DNA of 64,000 nt from Strongylocentrotus droebachiensis (Eukaryota > Echinodermata > Echinoidea > Camarodonta > Strongylocentrotidae). Shown here piece after piece: positions 24,701-39,700 of the stretch. Where the stretch lies: contig JAVYIG010006537.1 of NCBI GenBank assembly GCA_035222895.1, forward strand, positions 52,330 through 116,329. The letters run 5' to 3'. Under the pieces are notes generated by a model. That model was not told the origin of the DNA and made no database searches. It saw only the letters and a list, made by a program, of their open reading frames with translations. How positions within the stretch are numbered: the stretch's first letter is position 1; the number at the start of each line of letters is the position of its first letter. The position numbers and the translations under genes are program-made.

Positions 24701-27700
24701 TGCAGTTGATGGCAAGAAGTCTGACATTGGATAGGTGAATAAACTTTGGCATCATCTGCGTACAACTGAGTGTGGCTGGTTGTGACATCAAGTAAATCGT
24801 TGACAAACATCACAAAAAGGGTCGGTCTGAGGACACTGCCTTGCGGGATGCCACTAATGACATCAGTCCACTCGGGATAACATCCATCAACTGATACTCT
24901 TTGAACCCTTTGTGACAGGAAATCTTGAATCCATAAAAGAAGAGGACCACTTATTCCATACGATGTTACCTTGGTCATAAGTCTGACATGTGGCACAGAG
25001 TCGAATACTTTTTTAAAGTCCAAATACACAACAACAACAGGATTCCCATTGTCTAAGTAGTTGGTCCAATCTTCTAGCTGAGTTAGCAGTTGAGTGGAAC
25101 ATGATCTTCCAGGAACAAAACCCTGTTGAGCATCAGTAAACAGTTCATTCATGCTCATGTGACTTACAATAGCGTCTCGAAGGATAGACTCCATTATTTT
25201 AGCTACTACTGCCGTCAGACTGATTGGGCGGTAATTTCCTGGGTCTTTTCTATTGCCCTTCTTGTGATTAGCAGTGATATTGGCTGACTTCCAGTTTAGG
25301 GGTAGCACAGATTCATTGAGCGACAAATTAAATATCAATGACAAGGGTGTACACAGCTCACTTGCAAGTTCCTTCAAGATTTGCGGGTGGATATTGTCTG
25401 GACTGGCAGATTTTGAAACTGTCAATGCAACAAGTTTCTTAGCAACGACATCAGGTGTTATAATTACATGGTCCAATGTAACATTAGTAAAAGAGTTTGA
25501 CACACGTGGTATAACAGACAAGTCTTCTTTAGTAAAAACTGAACTTAATTGTTCGTTAAGGACATCAGCTTTCTCCTGCGCAGTGCATGCCGTAGATCCA
25601 ACCGTCCTTGTGAGGTTAGATATCTTTGATCTGGTTTTAGCCTTGCTGTTGACGTATCTCCAAAAGATCTTCGGGTTGGATTTTGATTCGAATGCAACCT
25701 GTTGCTCAAAGTTACTACAAAGTTGTCTGGTCATGGTCCGTAAAAGGTCTCTTTCACGCATATAAGCAGTGTAGTCCCACCCCCTATCTGAGCTCAAGTA
25801 TCTCTTCAATAGTCTTTGTTTCTTCTTTGACAAAGTTACTGCTTTACAGGTAATATACAGATTTCTTCTCCTGTCTCTTTTCACAGACCTTTTAGGAATG
25901 TTTTTCTCCATAGATATATACAGCATGTCTGAGAGTAACTTCCAAGATTCAGTACATGACCGGTCAGCAAAAAGTTCCTCCCAGTTTTGCTGGGCAAAAG
26001 CTCCTCTCATTATATCGTAATGTCCCTTGTCAAAACTATATGTAAAAGATTCCTCCTCAGCATCGTTGCTATCCAACACCAGGTCGACCATGAGACATAA
26101 ATGATCACTTTTACCAAGAGGTGGTAGATATTCAATATTGTTGACTATATTCAGTTCGTCTGTAAACAACAAGTCCAGGACATTAGGTTTTTGTCCATCC
26201 CTGTGTCGAGTTGGGTATAAAACATGTGCGAGGAAAAAATCCTGGGTCGCTGTCAAAAATTGTTGAGCAGGGTGCTCATCAGAACAATCGGCGTACCAAT
26301 TAGGCCAGTCAATCTCTGGGTAATTAAAATCACCTCCCAAAAATAGATGCTGCTCCTTCCTAGAAGCTATCTCAGCTACCAATTTGCATAGCTGTTCATT
26401 GTTCGACGGGCTGGATGAGGGGCTGCGATAAACACATCCCAGCAAGAGGGACATGTTGCCAGGTAAGTTCACTGAGCACCATATAGATTCACAAAAATCT
26501 ATGCTGAACGTAACATCAGTAACTGATAGAGTTTCCTTAATATAAATTATGACACCGCGTACTCCAGGCTTGTCAAAATTACAAAAAGTATCATATCCCT
26601 GAATATATGCAGATACAGGGAGTAATGGATAAGCTGAGTTCTTTGGGCAAGCTTCCGTTATCATCATACAGTCAAGGTTATGTTGACACACAAGTAATTG
26701 AAGCTCTGGAATTTTGTTCATCAATGAATCTGTGTTAGTATACAAAACCTTGAGTGACTTTGACTTTCTAACTTTGCATAGTTCTGAGGAGTCCAAATCA
26801 TCAGCCTGTAGTCAAACAGACGGTTCACCCGCACTACTTGTAGAAGCACATTCATGGGTAGGCGAGTCAGCGCTATGAGACACAGTAAAGATGTCTGTCT
26901 GTGATGCAGATTGGCTATTTGATGCATGCTCATGTTCATCAGGGGAAACAGGACGTGGTGTGGGCAGGAAACTTCCCAGTTTCAGGTCCCTGTTTCTGCG
27001 TGCTTGAGAGACGATTTTCCCGTTCTTCAAAAACAAATCTACTGTACCTCACCATTCCTTCAGCTCTTCATAGGTCGCCTGTCTTTCCCTACGTTGAAAT
27101 GGGGTTAGATCAGGCTGCAGATAGGTTTTGTTCCATGTATCAGTTTTTCGTAGATTGCGTGACGAAGACAGAATCTCATCTCTTTGCGTACTATCCTCGA
27201 GACGTACAAGCATTACTCTTGGTCTTGGCCTAGACCCTTCTTCTTGTTGATGGCGACCGCCAAGCCTTGGCACCTTTTGTATCTTAGTGCCACTGATTTG
27301 AAGCCCGCTAGTGATTAGGCTTTTAACAGAGTTAAATTCTTCCCTTTCACGATCAGCAGTAATAGCGGCGGTAGATTCTTGTAGGTTGTAAATCACAAAA
27401 TTGTTCTTCCTTCTATCTCTATCAATGATCTCCTCCATTACATTCACACTATCATGCACACTTTGGGGCATGACCTTTGCTTTAGCAGAAGCATTGTTGT
27501 TCCTGTTTATATTCTGTGCTGGATCTGTAGCGCTATCATCTGAGGCAGGGATACTGTACGCCGCCTGAGAATATGACTTTGCTGCATAAACAGAACCTGC
27601 AGCTTTCTGCATGCACTTCAGGTCATTCTTCACCTCACCGATCTCCTTTCTGACATCGATTATCATTTTCTCCACCAAACCAGTTTTAAGTTGTGGGATG

Positions 27701-30700
27701 TCTCCACTTGCACAAAGACTTGCTTCTTTGGCAGCCTCAATTGCTCCATGTTCACACCGCTTACAAAACCAATGTAAATTGGAGGTATTAGACAGTACAT
27801 TGAACACCTCAACACTAACATCTTAACAGTGCAGGCATGCCTACTTCATACATGCTTCACATTCGATCATTAGATCCATAGCCTCTTTCTTACAGTACTC
27901 ACATGTAAATTTCTCTTTGCTGTAAGTATCTGGTCCTCTAGTAGTACTCTCCTTACTGTCCTTCTTTGGCTTTGAGGGCCTCCTGCCACTCCTGCGCTGA
28001 TTCTCATCTGTTTTCTCAAGTGAGCGTTAGAAGTTGATGAAGAAGAAGATCGGCTACGCGTTGCTTGAGCTGCAGTCGAGGGATTTGATTGATCCGAAGA
28101 TGGCATATTTCCGCTTTCAAGATTTTTTCCGAATGGAGATAATTTTGTTAGAGTCTTTTGTAGTTTTTCCATGGTGGAGGCTTCTTGATTTGTTGTTTTT
28201 TGATCCTCCATAATGTTGAGAAAAAGAATTCAAATGGAAAAAAGAATTCAAAATGGCAATCCTGAGAGCAGCGCAAACAGTGGTGAAGTACCAGCGATAA
28301 GAGAGGTGAGAAGCTCACGATGTATATAGCTCCAACGTAAATTGGAGGTGTATGACGATAAAAGTAGGACCAGTGAAAAACGCTTTTCGCCGAGCGCTCG
28401 AGCAGGGACGATAGCCACTGCCACCGGGGTCCGGTCGGCACAGCTAGCTAGCAGTCGATCGTACCGATGTTGTGGCATTTGCGAATATGTTGACACTTGC
28501 GACACATGGTTTCATGAAAATAATAATCCAGTACTGAAACATCATTATGAGAGAAGATAGGAAGAGGAAGTGAAAAAAGACAGATAGAGAGACAGAAAAG
28601 GATGAGGGTATAGAAGAAATTTTTTTAAATTTGTTAACAGGAATACTTGACAATTCATTACATAGTGGAAGCAAGAGAAGTAATAATAAAACCGATGGTT
28701 GTCACAAGAAATCTAAAAAGAGCATTTGTACCTTTGTATTAAGTTTAAGATTCATGGAGGATGGATTAGTTTGTAATATTCTATAGTTTTAAGTTCATGA
28801 TAATATCAATGAAACCAATTAAGTTGGCATCAAAAATTATTCTACCTAACTTCTAGATTAATTTAAGCATTTCAAATATGTGTCAAACTGATCATAAACA
28901 TCCTTAATCTGGGAGTACCTTGTTTAGTTCGGATACAAGGATTTAAAAAAAAAATAACTTCATGGTTTGACAAAATCAATGTCAGTAGTAGTTCAATGGA
29001 CAAAATCACTTGAAGATTTGATTCCGTGGACAAAATCACTATATGAGATTGATTTTGGGTCAAAATCAATTATTTGGAGTGATTTTGTGACAGAATCATA
29101 CATGTATCACATACATGGTGCCCCACAGCGCACAGTTGGAAGTTGGAAGTGGAAGGGGGGGGGGGGGGGGTGACATTGAAATGTTGACATCTAGTGCAGT
29201 GATATTTGTTGGCTTAGTATGCTTAATTCACAGTTCCTTTATAATTGACCTAGGAAAAAAATTGATGAAATCAAAATTGATTGATGTGTAAAATTGTCAC
29301 TTCTTGCATTTTTTCCTAGCCCTGGCATTTTACCTGTAATATTTTAACCTCTCACACTTTTACACCAAATAAATTCTCCTTGGTAGTTGCCAGGGGGGGG
29401 GGGGGGGGGTAAATTGTCCAAGGGGTACAATGTAGTTGTCCAGATACAGTGTATGGAAGTGATTTAAGTCATGCACACCGTGCTACCCATGGACACTAAT
29501 CATATACTCCTCTGTATTTATCTAATTATTGTATATCTTTTAATTGTATTTTGTGTTATGCGATGTCAAATTTAACATCTTCCATTTTGTAAATTCCATA
29601 GAGGGGCCAGAATCGACTAGCAAATACATGTGCTATTTTCTGGAATTTCATAAGTTGACCTTTGTGAAGCTGTCCTTTGACCTATTTACTCAAAAATCTG
29701 ATGAGATTGTCTTCCTCTGGTGATTCATACTATCATCAAGTTTAGAGTTCACATCTCAAGTGGTTCTTGAGAGATTACATTAGCAAGAAATTGGGTCGGA
29801 CAGACGGACAGCCCAAAAACATAAAGTCTCAAGCAGCACCTTTGGTAGGCGGAGGCCAAAAAATGATAATAATAAACGCCTAACTTTCAGTCTTTCACCA
29901 ATACAATATTTATATGATTAAGAAAATACATACAGTATATCTGACTTTCAGTAGATGCCAAAACATGTTATACAATCCTTAATCCCAAGTTGTAAGGATT
30001 ATGCAACTTCTCTTCTTGCAAATGCGAATGTGACCGATACTAAAAGGCATGATCAGAGTCCAAAATAAAGGCAAGAATCACTCTGCCTTCTTTTTTCTTC
30101 CCATTGATTGTAGCCTAAAATGAGATTTTGTATTTATCTAAAAAAATGTGTATATTATTGTTTCCTACCCAATGTTTTACATGTGCTTTCTATTTTTTTC
30201 ATTCATAAAGCTCAATAAAAAAACAAATTGGCAACTCTGTGACATATCTTGCAAAGTCCCCTCCCTTTGAACCTGTAATAAAATACTCTAAAAAATGTAT
30301 GATTTCCCTTAAGAAATTTGTCAACCATACATGCACCCTAAATGAAATTATTACAAACTTTTTTGTATGCAACCCCTGTGTGAAACAAATCTATTCCGTC
30401 ATCGATAACCAAGAAAATTAAAGTTGATGAAATTCTCTGCAGAGAGCAAATTGGAGAGGAGCTTACAAGATACATTAAAGTGTTGCAAATATGTGTCCCA
30501 CTGATGACAACATCAACAATTCATAACTTATGTATCCTTGATCAGATATTGTTCAAACTTTCACTTATTTGTTTCTCTTATTTTTCCGCATTTATTAAAA
30601 CCAACTTAATATCAAGGTGGACTTCCCCTTTAAGTATGTTGTGATCTTCTTACATGTGAGTTTATTTTAGAGCATTCAAGTTGTATAAGCATACAACTGT

Positions 30701-33700
30701 TTACATGGTGTTTCCCACCCACCCTCTAGGTTTCCACGGTTAGTTTTCACACTTAAAGGCTTTTGTTAACACTGCTGCAGCCTTAGTGCAAAGACCATTG
30801 ATATATTCTTCTGTCAAAAGAACCAGCATATATGAGATATTGAAAGGAATTAAAGAAAAGTAAAATGTAGATTAGAAAAGGAAAGAGATGATAATGGAAT
30901 GAAATTGAATTAAAAACTCACACATACATGTACTTCACAATTGTGGATGAACTGCTCACCTTTAATTCTTTTCCTTTCCTTGCAAGTGTTTCAAAAAAAC
31001 AATGATGGAATGCAGCATTTTTAAGACAAAGCTTCTTCAAGGATGATATGGAGCATATCATCTCTGCCACATCAAGTGACACAGTAGGTCCACAATCTCT
31101 CTCAATACGGAGGTCAACCTGGAAAAAATGACAAAGTAATTACTGATGGGATTCACAATAAAGATGTTCACTTGGATCTAAGCCATACATGAGTAACCTA
31201 CATGAGCGGTTGCCTTAAATGTGCTGCTAGAACTACAGAGAGTAAGAGGGAAAAGGAAACTATAAATATAGCAATCAGTATTACCGCGCAATGCGAATGT
31301 ATCCCCTGTTTGGCACCAATTTTGTGTCATCCTTATGTTCAAAGGAGGGACAAAGATCCCCTCTCCCCTCCCTGAAACAAAAGGATGAAATAGACATTGC
31401 CACTAGTGGCTCAGACTACTGTCAAGACTAGGAGCAGCATCACCTTAAAAATATGTGTAGATTGTACCAAGATACATCCCCATACAAAATTTGAAAGAAA
31501 TCCGTCATAAAATATGATCTGCAGAGCGCACACTCGACACCCACCAAAATATGACCTTTGACCCTATAATAGATGAACACAGTGGCAGCATCATCAAACA
31601 CAAAAGATTTGTAGATTTGATTAAGATACACCTCTATGGTATACAAAATTTGAAAGAAATCCTTCAAAAAGCAGTGTGGCAGTAAGAGCGCACAAAAGAG
31701 ACAGATGACCAAAAAGCCAAAAAAGTAGCCAAAAAGTAAAGATTTGTAGATTGTACCAAGATACATAATGTACATCTCTATAGAAAATTTGAAAGAAATT
31801 CATCCAAAAATGGGGTCTGCAGAGTGCACTCATGCCATCCTGCAAAATATGAACTTTTGACCTTATAAAACATGGGACACTGGTGGCAGCATCACCAAAA
31901 ACTATAGGTGCCTAGATTTTTACCAACATACACTTCCATACTCAATTTGAAAGAAATCTGTCAAGAAATGATGCAGTTCTAGACTGCACACCAGAGTGCA
32001 CACAAAACAACTTAAAAAATATAACCTTTGACCCTATAAAAGATGAAACACTGGAGGCAGCATCACCCACATCTAAAGGCTTTTAGATTATACCAAGATA
32101 CACTTTCATTCAAAATTTGAACAAAAATCCCATGAGAAATATGGCTTATAGAGTGCACACAAACAATCCAAAAAAGTATGGCCTTTTACCCTATAGGATG
32201 GAACACTGGGGGCAGCATCAACAAAAGATATAGGTGTGTAGATTAAGATACACCTCCATACAAAATTTGAAAGAAATCTGTTCAGGAATGTGGCAGTTAG
32301 AGCGCACACAAGAATATGACGCAGCAGAAGCGGCGGTGTAATGTTGCTGCATATGAATCCAAAGTACCCCTCCGGCATACAGCCGGAGAATACAATAACT
32401 ATAAGGGGACAGGCTGAAGAATCGTTTACCATGTAATAAATAGATAAACAAAATTAGAGAAGAGTTGAAGTCTAAGAACATGTTTCAAAGGAGATCATTC
32501 AAGTCCAAATCATCTGGTGCCTCCTTCGTACCTTCATACCTTGACGAGGACGTCAAGTCAATTACATTAAAGTGACTCGGCAACATTGCCTCAGATTCTG
32601 AAACAAAATCCTGGATTGAACTCATGCATGCTGCAATCATAATTAATAATTATAAATGTTAAATCTGAGATGCAAAGCCCTAAGTGTTATCAGTGTCTTT
32701 GATATGGTCTAATATTGAAGCCCTAAAAAAAATGCGCTTCAAAATGATCATGAAGTGCCTCAAAAGAGTAAAAATCTTTGAGTGACCGGTTTTACCATAC
32801 TCGTTTTCCCCAATAGACTGTAGTGTTATGAAAACCGTTAGGAAAACGCAAAATTTGATTTTGATTTCCAATCATAAATTACTTGATAATCAGACAGGCG
32901 ATCGGCTCGTAAAAGCCATGGGATTCCTGACTGACCTTAGGTTTATAATTATCATTGCAGCATTAGCTAAAATCCAGGATTTTTTTTCAGAAACTGAGAC
33001 AAAGAGGCCGTTCACACCGGCAGAGATAGGGAGCGCTAGACCGCGCTATCTCTGCGGTTTGGAAGGTACAACGTCGTTTCGGTCCGCCCAACAGCGAGCC
33101 ACGGCGAGCCAAAACGGCGTGCCACTAGAGCACCTCTTGGGGGTGGTCCACGAGAGATAGCGCGGTCTAGCGCGCGCTAGAAAAAAGGGGGTGCTACGAC
33201 AGACCGCGCTATCTCATTGCGGTGTGAACAGCCTCAAAGATACCCAATCCCCTTAGTGTAATTGACTTGACGTCCTCCTCAATTGATGCCTTGTAAATTT
33301 GCGCATTTTGTATTCTTCTTTTTTACCCAAATCACATTCGTTTTGCCCGCAGCTAGTCCTTGTTATTACTTATTAGGTCCCTTTTTCTATCCCAATTCAT
33401 TTCAGATTTGTTATGCATACTCTTTGCCATCTAATACTAGTCGCAGAACTGATCGTCCAGTTTCGGGACCGTTTTCATGCCTTTCTTTCATCCTACCCTA
33501 CCTATCTCCACTATCCTAGATGCTACAGACTTCTTACAGATTACTATAAATAGTGCAAGAGTTCACCATACAAATGGCCCTTCAAAATTCAATCTTCATA
33601 AGTCCGAAACCGACTCTTCCAACAATCACTAAAAGTTCTTTAAATATTGACCAATGAAAAAAGAAAAATTACCATTACTTTGTGTCATATCAATTTCTTT

Positions 33701-36700
33701 CAGTCTGAAATTTTTACAGCATCTTTATCTTTGCATTGCACATATTTCTGCTAAATTTCACACATCAATAGTCTGCATGATATGAATAGCATTCTCTAAA
33801 GTTTTGACAATGGATGTTTATGGGGCCATAGCTCCATCATGCCTGGCTTTATCAGTACCCTTTTTTGGATTTAGATACTTCAAGATATACACTTTTCAGC
33901 AACAACAACAAAAAAATTCATCCTACCACTGACCGACTTTGCACAAAATTGCTCTCGTAAACCATACTTTTCAGGATAATTCCTTAAAAACTTCAACATA
34001 TATATGTGTTCAATTTGCGAACTTTATACCTAGGTCTATGAAACTTAGCAGACATGTGTAATCGTGTATCAAACTACTTGACAACCAAATGCCAACTTTG
34101 GTAAAATTTCATGACGTCGATCATCAATAGGTTAATTTTTAAAATGCTGAATTTGCTATGCATCACATACAATGCGTGACATACAATGCGTGACATGCAT
34201 GTAGTACCTTAGTGTGGATGACAATTAATGGGTTAAAATGACCACAATGGAATACCCTTTCAAATGGTTCCATACACTGTATATGTTCACTCGGTAAATT
34301 TTGAGTAAATCGATATTGGAAGCAGGTCACAATTCGGATTACCGGTACGCAGGTTTTCTGCCCAACTGTAACACGTATCGGCTGTGACGTCAATTTTATT
34401 CCGGGTGGCCAAACTCAGGGCATGTCTCATAGCCCCAATTTTGAAAATCTGTCATCCGGACATTTTAGATGCTATTTTATATCCTGCATTACAATGTATC
34501 GCTCTACATGCGTCATGTATTGGTACGTTAGCATGCAAGGCCATATACATGTAGGCCAAAGCATATATGGAAAACAATACGTGCGTAATGACATGTGCCT
34601 TGTTGCGTGTTGTGTTCATTGTACATAGGATCATTGATCTAGTTGCTCAGTTTATTTATCTGCTCAAAGAAATAGAAATACGGGCATCAATGCATGCATA
34701 TCATCGCCGATTGCAGTTCTAGCTAATTAATGATGCATGTTCCGGTTTTTTAATGTATATAAATATATTACTTTTTGCTATGCTTACTAAATTGCCTGGG
34801 TGACTACGCATTTCGACTTTACATTTTAACCTGGTGACTCTGGGAATTGGTGCTAATGCATTATTTTTAATACAAATTTCTTTATTCCATTGTGTTTTAA
34901 TTCTTTCCTCTAAATTACGTCTTTCTCTACTGTTACGGTTTCTTCGTCTACAATACTTAGTTTTCCAGGAACCTATAATATACAAGCACTGCTTTTTAAT
35001 AGGTTCCTCGATCACATTCTACTTAATCTATTATATGAATTGAGAATCATTGAGACGTGCTCATTTATACTACATGTATTGTATATTTTTTTATTTTAAA
35101 TGTATGTCTATATTTTTAGTAAAATGTGGAACAATAAAAACTTGAACTTAAAAACTTGAACTTGAACTAGTTTAACAATTATTACTGTTTAAACCTCCTT
35201 GATGCACCCTTCCATAATTATATACTTGTACTGTAAGAAAATTGCAAAAAGACCTAATGTAAGAAAATGGATGAACTAATTTTGTTTATCAAACTATGAT
35301 CAAACTTACCACATGTGGTCCAACGAATGCATAACCAGCTACAGTGTGTGCTGTCGTGTTTTGGGATATGGTCAGCACAATCTCCTCTGATGAAACCCTG
35401 TCCTTCACCAAGGCTGCTACATCTGGGTCCTGACTCTCAAAGGCTACATCAACAATGAAAGGTAACTCTTTAACTATGTCCAATGAATCCCTGTTTACTC
35501 CCTGAAGCATAGACTTCATTACATGGGTTGCAATACTTTTGTTCTGTGACACAGTGAAGTACAGTAGATACCTAAACTCCTCCTTCCTTGGCAGCACTAC
35601 TTCCTCAATCAGCCTGTTGAATTCATTACGATCTGATTCATACAGGGAAGCAAGATGGACTCCAGCCATGTACTCCTGAAACAGTTTGTGAGGGAAGAAG
35701 ACTGGCAATTGCACATAGGAATTTCCCTGATGTATGTCCATGCTAGTGGTAATTCTGTCCTCCTGAGACAAAATCCCAACCCTACAGGCAGTGTCCTTGG
35801 ATTCTGGGCATATTTTGAAATCATCTTCACCAAAAACCAAGGTATTTTCTAGCAAACCGTTGAGGGCCTGTTTGGCAATTGGTCCAAGGAGCTCATCAAT
35901 TTTTTTCAAAGAGGCAAGAAGTGAGGGGCTGCCTACTTTCTTCACCTCTTTCTGAGCATAATGTTCTTTTAGAAAGGCAATCATTGTTTTGAATATTTGA
36001 GAAAAAGTTTTCAGTGATTTCATTTCCTTTAGTTTTTGCTCACCAACTTCTTTCCACATAAGACACAACATGGCTACATATATAGGATAGTGGGCCATGT
36101 TCTCAGATATGACATCATTCTCATGGGTGAACTGGATAAGCTGGTTTGCTTTATCCTCATTCATTGGAAAATATTTGTGAATGTAAAGTGACAAATTCTC
36201 TCTGTTGAAACCCTCAACATGAATGAATGTGTAGAGCTTCATTAGATCACCATCTGATCTAATCTCTACTGCCCTCCAAGGGCGAGTGGTAACCAAGACT
36301 GGGCAAGAGGCAAGTTGATCTGAACAAAGAATATCTACAAGTCTAATATCACCAGTCTCAGATGAGCTTCCACATGCCTCTGAAGAATTGACAGTTGGCT
36401 GTGATGGCCTAAGTTGAATTTGATCAGTAGACTGTGATTTGCAGGATTTTGGCTTCATGATTTCGCCATTGACTTCGTCTAGCCCATCAAATGCAATGAA
36501 TACCTTGTCAGGATTTGACTGAATATAGTCACTAATTTGAGAAACCGTTGCTGGATTGTTTTTGGCCAGATAAGACTTTGCAATCTCGCCAATAGTGTGT
36601 TGCTTAAATTCACGTAGAGGAACAATCAAGACCCACACAAAGCGACTGAAATGCCTCCCTTCAATCCAGTCCCAGGCAATCTTAGCACAAAATGTAGTTT

Positions 36701-39700
36701 TTCCAGCCCCTGCCTCTCCCTGAACCATGATCCGCTTGGGGAACTCTCCATTGACTTTGAGATCAAGGATATCATTGTAATCTAGTATTCGTTTCTCTGT
36801 CCTATGTTCTTCTAGTAAGACAAGATTAGTATACATGTCTTGAAACTGCACAGTGGAAGCAGGATTGAGAGGATCAGCTCTGATCTTACAGACAGTTGAC
36901 CTGTACTTGAACTTGAAATCATTTGCACACCGCTCAACCAGTTCAGGAGAAAGTGGTTTGGTCTGAGATCCAGCTGAAGGAGGTTTGGTCTGTGATTCGA
37001 GCAGTCTTGATGGCCCTCCTGAAAATACATAGATAATCCATATTCACATGATTATATACACATAAACATGTATTTTGATACATCTGAAAAGATTTTAAAG
37101 GCATGAGGCTAATAGTGTGACCTACAACTAGGTGCATACACTCATGCAAAGACACAAAGTCCTACATGTTTGTCTGAATTTGTATGAAGTCAATTATACA
37201 TCCGTGGGCAGATGCATAATTATAGTTATCATAATGAAATGACGCAAAAGAATATAATTTGTTTGTAGAACATGTACACATGAAGAAAGCTGACAAATGT
37301 TAAATTCTGCTGTCACTCAAAGTGCTTGTAGAGAAAATATCTAGGATTAACAAATTTAAATTAGTAAATTAGAGGTGACGTCACGCTATGAAAGCTACAG
37401 AGGTGACGTCACGCTATGAAAGCTACAGGTTGTGCCACTTAAAACTTGCTGATAAAATCCGTCAAAACCTCATTGATCCGTGATGTTTTACACCCGGAAA
37501 TATCAGAATTAGCATGAGCAACCGTCGACACAAAAAACCATTGGAAAGGGAGCCTTATTCTCTTCGTCAAAAACACGGAAAACGAGATTTAACATCTTCC
37601 CAACCTAGCAGCGGTGCCGCACAGAAACCAGCAACCCAAATCACAGAACAAAGCTCACGCCCTGTTAAGAACAACATTATGGCGTCGAATAGTGAGTCTG
37701 TTAGTCGCACTGAATTCCTTGAATCTATTAACAAAATTATAGAGAAACTTGATAGTGTTAATTTGAATGTAACATCAATGAGGAGTGAGATAGCAGAAAT
37801 CTGTAAGACGCTAGCCGATGTGGAAACTGCGGCCACGGACACAGCAGCAAGGCTGACAACCATAGAAAATGTCACTTAATTTGCCTAAAATGGAGGAAAA
37901 AAGGAAAGAATCTGAAAGTGAGTTGAGAGAGATTATTCTTGCTATGGAGATTCATGACAGGAAGATGAATTTGTTAATGTACGGCGTCGCAAAAAGCAAT
38001 GATGAATGTGTGGCTAATGTTGTTCGGAAGAGCTTTGAGGAGATCGGGTTTACACATGAGGAAGCTCAAAACATCATTATTGTGAATACACATCGACTTC
38101 CTCGACGGCCGTTTCAGCACGTTCAAGGAGAGGAGCAAAGGATGCCTACACCTGATCCCATCATAATTCGGTTTGCCATCACGCCTGATGGCGACGCGGT
38201 CTTGTCAGCATACCAGAAGTTGCAAAAACCGGATACAACGAGGAATCAAGGAGCACCCCGTCCTGCTCGCCCAGCGTTTAGAATAGTTACTGATCTACCT
38301 GCAAAGTTAAAGAGAGAGCGGTTCTTGTTATGCTAAGTTCACACCGACGCCGAATTGATGGCGCATTAAATCGGCGAGCAAAGCGGCGGCAAAGCGTAAC
38401 AAAGCTTAATTAAAGCGTAAAGACCGTAATAGAGCGTGAGAAAGCTTTGAGCAATTTGGGACATTCGGCAAGAGCGCCAATTTTTTTTAAACTGTTTAAA
38501 AATTTGAGGCGATCTGTCACGAATTGCGTAAAGCGGGGAGAGCGTATTAAAGCTTATCAAAGCGTCACAAAGCTTATCAAAGTTTTGCTCAAAGCGTAGG
38601 AAAGCTTAACAGAGTTTAAATTTTTGGCGCTCTTGCCAAATGTCCCGAATTGCTCAATGCTTTCTCACGCTCTATTACGGTCTTTACGCTTTAATTAAGC
38701 TTTGTTACGTTTTGCCGCCGCTTTGCTCGCCGATTTAATGCGCCATCAATTCGGGCGTCGGTGTGAACTTAGCATAACATATCTCAGGAGATCGTGAGAT
38801 TTTTTGAAAAAATGACGCCGAATTGATCGCCGATTTAAAGCGCGACATTCGGCGTCGGTGTGAACTAGGCATTAGAGAAAACAGCGTATCAAATCAGACG
38901 AAATTATCATAAATCTACCAGAATCCGGCTGGTGGGCACCAAGTTGCGACTAGAAAGTAGAGAAAAGGGAACAGCAATGGCATGGAGGCAAGTGGTTGAT
39001 TAAAGTACAAAAATGCTTTAAGCATATGTCAAACAGAATTCACTGAAGAAACGAAAACACCTTACATTTCGACATTGTAAGATTAATGAAACTGTCCTGA
39101 AATGAGGACTTACATGAGCCATAATTATGTCAGGAGGCTAAGGACCGATTTTTGTTTTCTTTCTTGTTTTTGCCTTCAGAGAAAATAAATCGGAATAAGT
39201 CTTCCTCAGAAAGGAAAATAGACAGGTGTTAAATGTTTGTTCTACATAATGTATGCCAGTTCGAAATACCTGGAGACGAGTACATAAGAAGTGAATATTA
39301 ATGCTGTGTATACACTGAATCGGATTTGTGCGGTTTTTTGTTTGTTTCCTGTTATAAATTTGAACGAGATTTTGAGAACCTATGACTTGTGAGGCGGTAA
39401 CCTTCAATGGAATCTTATAGGACGACTCAGTATTTAATGTCAAGCACCCACGGCACTGGAGAAATGAATAATACCTTGTCCTTATTTGAGAATACTATAC
39501 AAAATGACTGTCAAGAATTTGAATTCTCTGGATTTTTATTTTTTTCATTTTAAAAGTAAATACTGAATTGCTTGTTCGTCAGTGCTGAAAGAAATTACTT
39601 TATTCATTTAATTTATTGAATTGGATCTTTCGTAAAAAAAGCGATGTGTACAGCACTATTCTTTTTGTTAAGTGATAATAATTATAGATATTTTGGAAAG

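Larger units (their letters stand above)
23831..28440 (-). mobile_element. LINE1: CR1/jockey-like non-LTR retrotransposon, damaged
   Basis: Order on the minus strand: 5' region, ORF1 (PHD-like finger, RRM-like domain), in-frame stop, ORF2 (endonuclease plus reverse transcriptase), 3' UTR, and a GAT-repeat tail (23836-23857 on the plus strand as CATCATCAT). The 5' boundary is uncertain (between 28211 and about 28440). It lies in the large intron between NLR exon 4 and the LRR array, in the same orientation as the gene. Confidence 0.85.

Noticed and set aside
25274..25765. 163-codon plus-strand frame opposite LINE1 ORF2
   Set aside because: Antisense to the RT/linker coding region, with no independent features.
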